A stretch of 64,000 nt of DNA from an uncultured Allosphingosinicella sp. (lineage in GTDB: Bacteria; Pseudomonadota; Alphaproteobacteria; Sphingomonadales; Sphingomonadaceae), in the NCBI GenBank assembly GCA_934539295.1, contig CAKTCN010000004.1, forward strand, positions 1 through 64,000, written 5' to 3'. Numbering within the stretch: position 1 is the stretch's first letter; each line of letters opens with the position of its first letter. The position numbers and the translations under genes are program-made. The notes under the pieces were generated by a model. The model was not told the origin of the DNA. It saw nothing but the letters and a program-made list of their open reading frames with translations, and searched no databases. Below are positions 1 through 7,733 of this stretch, piece after piece.

Positions 1-342
1 GGTCCGTTCATTGTCTTCTTCGATTGGGACAAGTCGGACATCACCCCGCAGGCTGCTGCGATCCTGGACAATGCCGCTGCTGCCTACCAGCAGACCGGTC
101 AGGCCCAGGTGGTTCTCGCCGGTCACGCCGACCGTTCGGGTTCCGCGGACTACAACGTGGGTCTGTCGCAGCGTCGTGCCGATGCGGTCCGTTCGTACCT
201 CGCCGGTCGCGGCGTGCCGAACGGTGGCATCTCGACGGAAGCGTTCGGCGAAAGCCGTCCGCTGGTGGAAACCGCCGACGGTGTGCGCGAGCCGCAGAAC
301 CGCCGCGTGGAAATCACCTTCGGTCCGGGCGCCGGCCAGTAA
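1..342 (+). CDS. OmpA-family C-terminal domain, 5' truncated
   Basis: The window opens inside this gene; about 113 codons remain, ending at TAA 340-342. The reading frame carries the peptidoglycan-binding OmpA-like domain: an FFDWDKSDIT opening, then the AGHADRSGS motif, the LSQRRADAVRSYL helix and the closing NRRVEITFG. The Asp and Arg of these motifs bind diaminopimelate in the family. The product is therefore an outer-membrane or periplasmic protein anchored to the cell wall. A strong intrinsic terminator follows. Whether the missing N-terminus is a beta-barrel or a lipoprotein cannot be seen. Confidence 0.9.
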   Translation, partial: GPFIVFFDWDKSDITPQAAAILDNAAAAYQQTGQAQVVLAGHADRSGSADYNVGLSQRRADAVRSYLAGRGVPNGGISTEAFGESRPLVETADGVREPQNRRVEITFGPGAGQ

Positions 343-387
343 GGTGCATCCCGCCGCTAACGCGGCGGGAGCCACAAAGCAGATTGG

Positions 388-418
388 GGTCGGTCCTTCG
401 GGACCGGCCCTTTTCTTT
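388..418 (+). terminator. Rho-independent terminator of the ompA-like gene
   Basis: A 9-bp stem (GGTCGGTCC / GGACCGGCC, one G-T pair) closes a TTCG tetraloop and is followed by a T-rich run at 411-418. A second GC hairpin (CCCGCCGC / GCGGCGGG, 350-369) lies just upstream, directly after the stop codon region. Confidence 0.85.
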
Positions 419-473
419 TGTGCCTTGAGCATGGCGGCTTGTGCTTCGAGTGCTGCCCGCGTCAGGTACCGTG

Positions 474-1160
474 ATGTGCAGTGAGGCCTGGGACGAGACC
501 GCGCTCAAGATCGAAGGCGCCTGGCGGCTGCCCGGTGCGGGCGCCGGAGCGTTGCCCGAATTGCAGTGCCTGTCGGAAAAGCTGCCGCAGGAACGCGCAG
601 GCATTCGGCTATCCGGCGAGGAATCGCTGCGACCGCTATTAGCTGCCGATGGACCGATCGGGGGGGTAGCCGCCCGCGCCTTGGGTGCAAGCTGCCAGCC
701 GGTGCGCGCCATCATGTTCGACAAGACGCGCGATGCCAATTGGTCGCTGGGCTGGCATCAGGATCGCACCATCTGTGTCCGCGAGCGCATCGATGTGCAG
801 GGCTTCGGACCGTGGACGGTCAAGCAGGGACTGGTTCATGTGGCGCCGCCCTTCGAACTGATCGCGCGAATGGTGACCTTGCGTGTTCACCTTGACGACG
901 TGCCCGACGACAACGCGCCTCTGCTCATCGCACCCGGATCGCACCTGTTCGGTCACGTGCCCGAGCCAATGATCAGCGAGATCGTCGGCCGGTGCGGAGT
1001 TCGCACATGTACGGCCGTGAAGGGGGACATCTGGATCTACGCAACGCCGATCCTGCATGCATCGGGCGCTGCCATGGCATCCGACCATCGCCGCCGCGTG
1101 CTGCAGGTGGACTATTCGCGTGACGCGCTGCCCGGGGCGCTACAATGGCTCGGTATCTGA
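474..1160 (+). CDS. Phytanoyl-CoA dioxygenase (PhyH)-like protein
   Basis: A 228-residue protein from ATG 474; in-frame GTG codons at 441 and 471 are alternative starts. It has the layout of non-haem Fe(II)/2-oxoglutarate oxygenases of the PhyH family: an HxD pair in GWHQDRT (about residues 95 and 97), a distal His in PILHASG (about 195) and a following RRR-V-QVDY stretch that would bind 2-oxoglutarate. LLIAPGSH is also typical. It stands alone between the ompA-like gene and a TPR-like gene, so its substrate cannot be inferred; many members act on small metabolites rather than phytanoyl-CoA. Confidence 0.7.
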   Translation: MCSEAWDETALKIEGAWRLPGAGAGALPELQCLSEKLPQERAGIRLSGEESLRPLLAADGPIGGVAARALGASCQPVRAIMFDKTRDANWSLGWHQDRTICVRERIDVQGFGPWTVKQGLVHVAPPFELIARMVTLRVHLDDVPDDNAPLLIAPGSHLFGHVPEPMISEIVGRCGVRTCTAVKGDIWIYATPILHASGAAMASDHRRRVLQVDYSRDALPGALQWLGI

Positions 1161-1273
1161 CGCGCCGCGCACCAGGCCAATGATGTGTCGGCAGGTTTTC
1201 GTCGGCACAGGAGCGGCATATATTGCGGTTCGGTAGGTGTGGCTTCATTCCAACGATATCGAGGGGGAAGATC

Positions 1274-2788
1274 ATGAAGACCTGTGCAATCGCGGCCGCC
1301 ATTCTGCTCGGCATCGCCGTGCCTGCGAAATCCGAAGTTCTTCCGCAATGGAGCGATATGCTCCAGCATGACAACCGACGTGCCGTCACACGCCTTCAAA
1401 GCATTATCGCGAGGCGTTCATCAAGCAAGGACGGGCTCGCCGAACTCGATAGGCTGCTTGCCACGGTGCCCGATCGGACGCGCGTCCGCGGCCTTGTTCA
1501 ATTCTTCCGTGCTGGGTGCCTGATGATTTTGGACCGCCATCCGGAGGCTGTCGAGGCAATCGATGAAGCCATCATGCTCATGCCCGGCTACAGCCTTCCA
1601 CATGTGCTGGCGTCGCAGCTCCACGCCTATTCTGACCGACCCGACCGGGCTGCGGACCATCTGCTGACCGCAACGGCGATCGATCGTGAAATCGTCGAGC
1701 ATATCGAAGATTACGACATCGCCGGCCTGCTTTCCCGTCTGGACGAGCAAGGCAACAGGCAGAAGCTGCTGGCAGTCAGCGAGCGGCTTATCGAGACAGA
1801 GTGGAGCAAGGGCAAGTCCGCTACCCGGTCGCGGATGGCCATGGCAGTGATCGAGCAGCGTCTGGCCCGGGATGCGGATCGAGCCGGTGCTATGCTTCAG
1901 CACGTCAGCCGGCCATCGGACGTCTACAAGATTCTGACCGAGGAACGATTCACGCCTTTGCGATCTGCGGCAATCGCGCTGGCGGGAGAGCGGCTCGATC
2001 GTTTGTGGGTCGCGCACCTCGATGAAGAACGTGGGCGGTGGGAGCGAAGCGGCGACGGCGAGGATGGGATTTCCTATGCGCGAGCGTTGCTGCGCGCGGG
2101 GCAGGAAAGGAAGCTCGTCGCCACGTTCTTGCCGGTGATCGCCGACGACGTGGAGGCGCCCGACGCCGCATTCCTGATTACTTTCGTAGGCGATGGGCTC
2201 GCGCGGCTCGGCAGATGGGACGAGGTGGACGCGCTCTATGCCAAAGCCACCACCGCATGGCCGCTTGGAAAGCAGGCCAATGCCATCAACGTCGCTGCCA
2301 ACCGTGGGCGCCTGCTGGTGATGCGGGGCAAGCACGCCGAAGGGCTGGCGCAGATCGACGCCGCGCTTGCCGATGCATCGGCATGGGGTGGGGAGGTGAA
2401 TAGCGGCGCGGTTGGCGCACTTCACTTCTACCGCGCCTGTGCTTTGGGGCAGCTTGGACGAAAAGGCGAGGCCGCCGGATCACTCGCCTACGTGGCGAAT
2501 CGGCGGCGGGTGGACGTGCGCGACTATGTCGACCTCTTGCTGTGCATGGATGATCCGGAAACTGCCCGCGCTGCCTTGCTCGAGGGCTTGGATCAGGAGC
2601 CGGCGCGCGCGCAAGTCGTGGCCTGGATGCAGCCTGCCGACTTCGTCTTCGACAGTGACTTCGCACGTTCAGTTACAGGTCGAGCTGACCAGCTACGGCA
2701 GGATCCCAAGCTGCGCCGCGCCGTGTCGCGCCATGGCAGGCTGCTGGACTGGTCGGTCAGCGCAGGTGCACCGGCCGACGCCGATTAG
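1274..2788 (+). CDS. Secreted TPR-like repeat protein, function unknown
   Basis: A 504-residue protein. The start at 1274 is chosen because GAGGGGGAAG lies just upstream and the next residues form a signal peptide (KTCAIAAAILLGIAVPAKS). The rest is alpha-helical with TPR-like pairs, for example the helices around FRAGCLMILDRHPEAVEAI and later ACALGQLGRKGEAAGSL. No catalytic motif is visible. It converges on the type I secretion adaptor gene with a 14-nt gap. A periplasmic scaffold role is an inference from the repeats only. Confidence 0.6.
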   Translation: MKTCAIAAAILLGIAVPAKSEVLPQWSDMLQHDNRRAVTRLQSIIARRSSSKDGLAELDRLLATVPDRTRVRGLVQFFRAGCLMILDRHPEAVEAIDEAIMLMPGYSLPHVLASQLHAYSDRPDRAADHLLTATAIDREIVEHIEDYDIAGLLSRLDEQGNRQKLLAVSERLIETEWSKGKSATRSRMAMAVIEQRLARDADRAGAMLQHVSRPSDVYKILTEERFTPLRSAAIALAGERLDRLWVAHLDEERGRWERSGDGEDGISYARALLRAGQERKLVATFLPVIADDVEAPDAAFLITFVGDGLARLGRWDEVDALYAKATTAWPLGKQANAINVAANRGRLLVMRGKHAEGLAQIDAALADASAWGGEVNSGAVGALHFYRACALGQLGRKGEAAGSLAYVANRRRVDVRDYVDLLLCMDDPETARAALLEGLDQEPARAQVVAWMQPADFVFDSDFARSVTGRADQLRQDPKLRRAVSRHGRLLDWSVSAGAPADAD

Positions 2789-2802
2789 CAAAGCCAGCTG
2801 CC

Positions 2803-4134
2803 TCATTCCTCCCGGAAACTGGTGGCGAAGGCGTCGCCCAATGGGGAGAGCAGATAGTCGAGCAGGCTGCGGTCCGCGGTCTTGATGTTGACGGTCGCAG
2901 GCACGCCCGGCTGGAGCACCATGTTCTCGCGGGCGAGCTCGGCCGGATTGTCGAGCGCGATTTGCGCCTGGTAATAGCTCTGGCCGCCCTGTCCCTCGAT
3001 CCGTGCGGGCGACAGAGTGACCACGCGGCCGGTGAAGCTTGAGCGGCCATGCGGGTTGACGCTGGTGAAGCGCACGGTTGCCTCGCTGCCGACACGAACG
3101 TCGTCGATGTCTTCCGGCTTGATGCGTGCTTCGACCAGGTAGGCACGACCGGTCGGCACCAGTTCCATCAGCGTGCGACCGCCACTCACTACGCTTCCGG
3201 GACCGACATCCGCCACGCCAGAAACGCGACCGGCTGCCGGCGCGCGGATCATGTCCTGGTCGGCCATGTAGCGCGTGACGTCGAGTTGCGGGCGCAGCTG
3301 GGCGAGCTGCTGCTGCACGGAGGCGAGTTGCGAGACGGTCTGCATGACCTGGCTGTCGCGGGTGCGCTGCCGGGTCAGGTCGGCCTGCGCGATCTGGGCG
3401 CTGCCGGTGGCGCTCTGCGTTTCAAGCTGCACCACGCTTCGTTCAAGAGCGCGGAGCGTCGACTTGCGCGCAAACCCCTTGGCATAGAGTTCGCGAATGC
3501 CTGCAAGCTCATCCCTGACCAGGGCCAGCTGACGCTGGGCGCCTTCGCGGTCAGCCTGGGCGGCGGCCAGTTCGGCATCGTTGATGCGCCGTTCGGCGGC
3601 CTGGACCGCCTGGTGGCGCTGGAACACGGCAGCCTCGGACCGCATCGCATTGGCGGCGATCGGATCGGCCGCGCGGGCGGCAAGATCGGCAGGGAAGACC
3701 AGGCGTTCGACGCCGTCGCGTTCGGCGATCAGGCGCGCCTCGGTCGCGCGAAGCGTGTCGTAGCGTGCAAGCGCCTGGCGAAGCTGAGCACCGCTGCGAA
3801 TGTTGTTGAAGCGGACGAGCGGCTGGCCCGGACGTACCGCCTGACCCTCCCGCACCAGGAATTCGGTGACCACGCCGGATTGGACGGGCTGGATGACGAG
3901 CTTGCTTCCGGCAACGGTGACCTCGCCGGATGCTACTGCCGCGCCTGAGATGGGCGCGAGGAAGGCGAGGACGAGCAGGAAGGCGAGCAGCAGGCCACCG
4001 CCGACCAAGCCGATCCGCATGGTGCGGCGCGCATCGTCCAACGGACGCTGTTCGAGCTCCTTGCCGAAGTATTTTTCCAGGATGTTCGGCGGAATGGGGG
4101 TGCCGCCGCTAGCGCCCGGGAAGTCGACCTTCAT
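2803..4134 (-). CDS. HlyD-family type I secretion adaptor (membrane fusion protein)
   Basis: A 443-residue periplasmic adaptor. The start at 4134 lies 1 nt past the stop of the upstream ABC gene. It has one N-terminal membrane segment (about 41-62), a lipoyl-like half motif after it (IQPVQSGVV ... LVREGQAVRPGQ), a long Ala/Gln-rich coiled coil (about 115-300), the second lipoyl half (MIRAPAAGRVSGV) and a beta-barrel end. This is the order of PrtE/HlyD-type proteins that link an inner-membrane ABC exporter to a TolC-like channel. No outer-membrane factor gene is in the window. Last gene of the cassette that starts at 7546. Confidence 0.92.
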   Translation of the reverse strand: MKVDFPGASGGTPIPPNILEKYFGKELEQRPLDDARRTMRIGLVGGGLLLAFLLVLAFLAPISGAAVASGEVTVAGSKLVIQPVQSGVVTEFLVREGQAVRPGQPLVRFNNIRSGAQLRQALARYDTLRATEARLIAERDGVERLVFPADLAARAADPIAANAMRSEAAVFQRHQAVQAAERRINDAELAAAQADREGAQRQLALVRDELAGIRELYAKGFARKSTLRALERSVVQLETQSATGSAQIAQADLTRQRTRDSQVMQTVSQLASVQQQLAQLRPQLDVTRYMADQDMIRAPAAGRVSGVADVGPGSVVSGGRTLMELVPTGRAYLVEARIKPEDIDDVRVGSEATVRFTSVNPHGRSSFTGRVVTLSPARIEGQGGQSYYQAQIALDNPAELARENMVLQPGVPATVNIKTADRSLLDYLLSPLGDAFATSFREE

Positions 4135-4135
4135 C

Positions 4136-5950
4136 TTAAACCTCCGCCGGCTCGCGCGAGATGGTGCGCACGATCTCGGTCTTGACCTTCTGGAACACTT
4201 CGGGCCGCGGGCCGTCGAGCTGCAGCTCGCCGCCCGACAGCACGACCACGCGGTCGACATGGGCGATCGGGTTCAGGCGATGGGCGATCAGGACGATCGT
4301 CGATCCCTCCCGCTTGAGCGTCGCCAGCGCGCCGGCGAGCGCGCGCTCGCCATCGGCGTCGAGATTGGCATTCGGCTCGTCCAGCACCAGCAGGCGCGGC
4401 GACCCGAACATGGCGCGGGCAAGGCCGATGCGCTGACGCTGGCCGCCGGACAGGCCCGACCCGCCTTCATCCACCTGCGTTTCATAGCCGTCGGGCAGGT
4501 CCAGGATCATGTCGTGCACGTTGGCGCGCATGGCGGCCTTCACCACCTCGTCATCGTCGGCATCGGTGAAGCGGGCGATGTTGTCGCGGATCGTGCCGGG
4601 GAACAGGCCGACATTCTGCGGCAGGTAGCCGACATAGCGCGCCAGGTTCTCGCGCGACCAGTGGCGCCCGTCGATGCCGCCGATCGCCACCTTGCCAGCG
4701 CCGGGTTCCGTAACGGCGACCAAAAGGCGCGCAAGGCAGCTCTTGCCCGCGCCGCTCGGCCCCACGATCCCGATCGCTTCGCCTGCCGCGATCGAAAGGT
4801 CGATATTCTTGAGCGCAGCACGCTTGGCGCCCGGGGGCGTGTAGCTCATGCCGGTAACTTCGATCTCGACGTCGCGGTCAGGCAACTTGACCTTGGAATC
4901 ACGCGGAGGGGCGAGATGGAGCGCCTGCTGCACGCGTCGGCCCGCCGCGACACCCTGTGCGATCTGCCGCCAGCCACCCACCGCCGTTTCGAGCGGAGCG
5001 AGCGCACGGCCCAGGAGCATGTTGGCGGCGAAGATGCTGGCCGGAAGGATCGACCCGCGGATCACGAGATAGCCGCCAATGCCGATCATCGCGCTCTGCA
5101 AGGCCATGCGCAGGAAACGGATCACGGCCGAGAAGTTGGCGTTGCGGTCGCTTCCCTCCGCCTGGCGGCGCATCATGTTGTCGCGATCAACGTGCCAGTG
5201 GACGGAGAGCGCATCGTCCATGCCCATGGCGCGGACGGGGCCGGCATAGCGAGCCACGCTGTCCGTGAAGTGGTAGCTGCGATTGGCGGCTTCCCCGGCC
5301 ACCTTGCCGGCTTCCTTGGTGAGGCGGTCGTTGAGGAAGGCGAGGCCGAGCAGGATGGCGGCGCCGACCGCACCGACGATGCCGAAGACCGGGTGGATCA
5401 GGAACAACACGACCAGGAAGATGGGCATCCATGGCACGTCGAAGAAGAATTGCGCGCCTTGTCCGGCGAGTGCCGTGCGAAACTGGTCGAGATCGCGAAG
5501 CGGCTGTGCGTTGCGCGCCTGCGCACCGAATTTCGGTGCCAGGTCGATGATCGCCTGGAACACGCGGTGGGCGAGAATGCGGTCCAGCCGCGCGGCCGCA
5601 CGGATCAGCAGCTTCTGGCGAACGGAATCGAACAACGCCATGGCGCCGAGCACGATCAGCAGGATTGCGCTGAGGCTGACCAGGGTAGCCATGCTGCCGC
5701 TCGGTATGACGCGGTTGTAGATCTGGATCAGGTAGATGGGAGAGGCGAGGAACAGGATGTTGACGATGCCGCTGAACGCCGCGGCGGCCCAGAGCAGGCC
5801 CTTGCATTGGCGCAGTGCCTGGGCGAACTCGTCACCTCGGGTGAGCGTGGCCGCGCGTGCGGCGCTGTCGATCGCTGCGGCTTCGGCGGCAGCTTCGGCC
5901 GCTGCCTCATGCGCCTTGCGAACATCGTCGGGGGTGAGATGGTCCTTCAT
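4136..5950 (-). CDS. Type I secretion ABC transporter, permease plus ATPase (PrtD-like)
   Basis: A 604-residue fused permease-ATPase. After an unusually Ala-rich N-terminal helix (about 11-36) come membrane segments near 52-72, 88-108, 168-208 and 280-300. The ATPase domain has Walker A GPSGAGKS (397-404), signature LSGGQRQR (500-507), Walker B LLVLDEP (520-526) and the switch His in IAHR (557). The loop SPIYLIQIYNRVIPSGS is characteristic of PrtD/AprD-type exporters of proteins with uncleaved C-terminal signals; there is no C39 peptidase domain. Its ATG overlaps the stop of the upstream candidate cargo gene (ATGA, 5947-5950), so the two are translationally coupled. Confidence 0.93.
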   Translation of the reverse strand: MKDHLTPDDVRKAHEAAAEAAAEAAAIDSAARAATLTRGDEFAQALRQCKGLLWAAAAFSGIVNILFLASPIYLIQIYNRVIPSGSMATLVSLSAILLIVLGAMALFDSVRQKLLIRAAARLDRILAHRVFQAIIDLAPKFGAQARNAQPLRDLDQFRTALAGQGAQFFFDVPWMPIFLVVLFLIHPVFGIVGAVGAAILLGLAFLNDRLTKEAGKVAGEAANRSYHFTDSVARYAGPVRAMGMDDALSVHWHVDRDNMMRRQAEGSDRNANFSAVIRFLRMALQSAMIGIGGYLVIRGSILPASIFAANMLLGRALAPLETAVGGWRQIAQGVAAGRRVQQALHLAPPRDSKVKLPDRDVEIEVTGMSYTPPGAKRAALKNIDLSIAAGEAIGIVGPSGAGKSCLARLLVAVTEPGAGKVAIGGIDGRHWSRENLARYVGYLPQNVGLFPGTIRDNIARFTDADDDEVVKAAMRANVHDMILDLPDGYETQVDEGGSGLSGGQRQRIGLARAMFGSPRLLVLDEPNANLDADGERALAGALATLKREGSTIVLIAHRLNPIAHVDRVVVLSGGELQLDGPRPEVFQKVKTEIVRTISREPAEV

Positions 5951-7194
5951 AAGCCTCCCAGGCCCAGCGGATTGTCGTCGTCGTCGGTCGAGCTGTCGCC
6001 TTCACTGCCGAGGCCAAGCAGATTGTCTTCCGGATCCGGGCTGGCCAGCGTGTCGACGATCCCTTCAAGGCCCGTCGCTGGTTCGCCGCTCGGCTCCGCG
6101 CCGGATGGCGGAGGCAGGATCATGTCGGATGCCTGCACCAGGTCGACCAGGGTCGCGATGCCGGCGTCCACGGCGCTGCCGGTGATCGGCGCGGTCGCGT
6201 CGGTCGAAGACGCGTCCAGCGCGGCGGTGAGGGGCTCGACCGCGCTTGCGAGCGCGTCGGTGACGGGTGCGAGCGCCTCGGCCACCGGTTCGACAAGGGG
6301 AGCCACGGCCTTGCCTGCTGCCGTGACAAGGGGAGCAGTGACTTCGCCCGCGGTTTCGACCGCAGGTGCGAGAGCCTGCGCCACGCCGGAAACGGCTGGC
6401 GCGACTGCTTCGCCTGCACTCGACAATACGGGTTCGAGGGGCGCGGCAATGCCCGATATGACCGAACCCGCGGTCTCGGTCACCGGCGCGGCAAGGTCGG
6501 CCACCGGGTCCACCAGTTGCGTCGCAAGGTCGCCGACGGGTTCGAGCGTGGGCGCGACGACATTGCTGACGACCGGTTCGACCAACGTATCTGCAAGCGG
6601 TGCGACTACGCCGTTGAGCACGGGGCTGAGCAGGGCTTCATCGACGTTGGCGAGCAGCTGGGATGTGGGTGCCTGTATGGCCGCCACGCCGCTCAACACC
6701 TGGTCGAGCACCGGGACGGCCGATCCCGGCTGCGCCGCGTCCAGCGAAACGGGAGCAAGGGCTGCGGCAAGCGGACTGGGCGATGCGTCGGAGCCCGAGG
6801 TCGCCTGAAACTGCGTGGGGGTCAGCGATCCGCCACCGGCGAGCTGTGACGGTGCGGCATCGACCGGGCCTGCGGGTGCGGCGCGTGCAGGCTGTGCATC
6901 GATGTCGAAGCGGCTGACCGGCGCGCTCGTGCCGAGTTCGGACGCAGTATCGGGAGCCGGAGCGAGATAGGCGAGGCTGGTGTCGAGTGAGACAGGCCGC
7001 TCTTCAGTGTCCGTCTGAGCCGCGGAACTGCCTGCGGGGCGCGCGGTGCCGAGAGGGTCAATGGCCTGAGCGTCGGAGCCGGCAGGAGCGAAGGAAACTA
7101 TCGGGTCAGGCTGCGCGCCATAATGGGCGAAGTCAGCGCTGCTCGAACCATTGAGCAACCGGCTGTCTGAATTGAGCAGAATGCTGTCAGCCAT
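5947..7194 (-). CDS. Ala/Pro/Val-rich hendecad-repeat protein, candidate type I secretion cargo
   Basis: A 415-residue protein with no recognised family. There is no signal peptide. Residues 1-160 are Ser/Ala/Asp-rich and look disordered. Residues about 190-330 are rich in Ala, Val, Pro and Leu, and from 265 to 330 fall into six exact 11-residue units of the type APLVxxAxxAV. The C-terminus turns acidic and ends in two copies of a D-N-x-L-G-L-G motif (390-396 and 407-413). It is coupled by ATGA to the ABC exporter gene, which is the main reason to propose it as cargo. It lacks RTX nonapeptides. Function is unknown; a surface or matrix role is a guess. Confidence 0.6.
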   Translation of the reverse strand: MADSILLNSDSRLLNGSSSADFAHYGAQPDPIVSFAPAGSDAQAIDPLGTARPAGSSAAQTDTEERPVSLDTSLAYLAPAPDTASELGTSAPVSRFDIDAQPARAAPAGPVDAAPSQLAGGGSLTPTQFQATSGSDASPSPLAAALAPVSLDAAQPGSAVPVLDQVLSGVAAIQAPTSQLLANVDEALLSPVLNGVVAPLADTLVEPVVSNVVAPTLEPVGDLATQLVDPVADLAAPVTETAGSVISGIAAPLEPVLSSAGEAVAPAVSGVAQALAPAVETAGEVTAPLVTAAGKAVAPLVEPVAEALAPVTDALASAVEPLTAALDASSTDATAPITGSAVDAGIATLVDLVQASDMILPPPSGAEPSGEPATGLEGIVDTLASPDPEDNLLGLGSEGDSSTDDDDNPLGLGGL

Positions 7195-7252
7195 GGTTCC
7201 TCAAGGAAAAGAGAAGTGGTGGGCCAGCATAAGCCGGCCCACCCTAGAGTGT

Positions 7253-7546
7253 TTACTCCGAATAGCTGTCGCTGTCGGACGACGATGCATCCGAGGAGCT
7301 GCCCGAGGTGCCGAGCAGGTCGCCGACGTCAAGGTCGGTGCCGAAGCTGTTGTCGCTCGAGCTCGACTCGACGTTGCCATCCTCGTCCTGGCTGTAGGAT
7401 TCGTTGCTCGACGAAGCGTCGATGCCGAGGGTGGCCGTCAGGTCATTGGTCAGATCGCCAGTCGCATCGCTCATGCTGGAGTTCGAGTTCGAGTTGGCGT
7501 TCTCCGAGTCATCACCGCCAAAAACGTTCGAAAGGATCGGGGGCAT
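7253..7546 (-). CDS. Small Ser/Asp/Asn-rich acidic protein, candidate type I secretion cargo
   Basis: A 97-residue protein. The start at 7546 is chosen over the ATG at 7552 because AGGAG then sits 6 nt upstream instead of 1. After MPPILSNVFGGDDSE it is almost wholly Ser, Asp, Asn, Gly and Thr, very acidic, with no Lys, Arg, Cys or Trp. Residues 75-91 (GDLLG followed by Ser/Asp) resemble the C-terminal DNLLG-Ser/Asp stretch of the 415-residue neighbour. It is the first gene of the cassette, 58 nt before that neighbour, and has an EcfG-like promoter in front. No family recognised; cargo status is inferred from position and composition. Confidence 0.55.
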   Translation of the reverse strand: MPPILSNVFGGDDSENANSNSNSSMSDATGDLTNDLTATLGIDASSSNESYSQDEDGNVESSSSDNSFGTDLDVGDLLGTSGSSSDASSSDSDSYSE

Positions 7547-7587
7547 TTCCATTCTCCTGTGTGGTGATCTTGTTGATCGGAGTGCAT

Positions 7588-7613
7588 AACCGCCGTGAAA
7601 TACTTGTAGTTCC
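7588..7613 (-). promoter_or_regulatory. EcfG-like (general stress sigma) promoter candidate
   Basis: Read on the minus strand: GGAAC (7613-7609), a 17-nt spacer, then GGTT (7591-7588). The EcfG consensus in alphaproteobacteria is GGAAC-N16/17-CGTT, so the -35 box is exact and the -10 differs by one base. Transcription would begin about 35 nt before the ATG at 7546. Confidence 0.4.
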
Positions 7614-7685
7614 GAGGGAGTAGACGTTGTTTCCCTTCCGGAACATGATTTCACGTCTTTATTCGGCAACTGCACGCGCGAATAC

Positions 7686-7716
7686 TGATCTGGAGCAATA
7701 TTATTGCTCCAGATCA
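7686..7716. repeat. Perfect 14-bp inverted repeat between tamB and the secretion cassette
   Basis: TGATCTGGAGCAAT and its exact complement flank a 3-nt loop. It follows the tamB stop by about 17 nt on the minus strand. There is no clear T-run after it, so it may be a weak terminator or transcript-end hairpin, or a protein-binding site. Confidence 0.6.
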
Positions 7717-7733
7717 CTCGGCTGGACAGAAGA

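Noticed and set aside
3866..6808. 980-codon open frame on the plus strand opposite the secretion genes
   Set aside because: Its composition (His, Arg, Asp and Ala-rich, no motif) is that of a GC-rich shadow; the minus strand has clear ABC and HlyD motifs throughout.
5947..7546. RTX adhesin or haemolysin
   Set aside because: No glycine-rich calcium nonapeptides are present in either candidate cargo.
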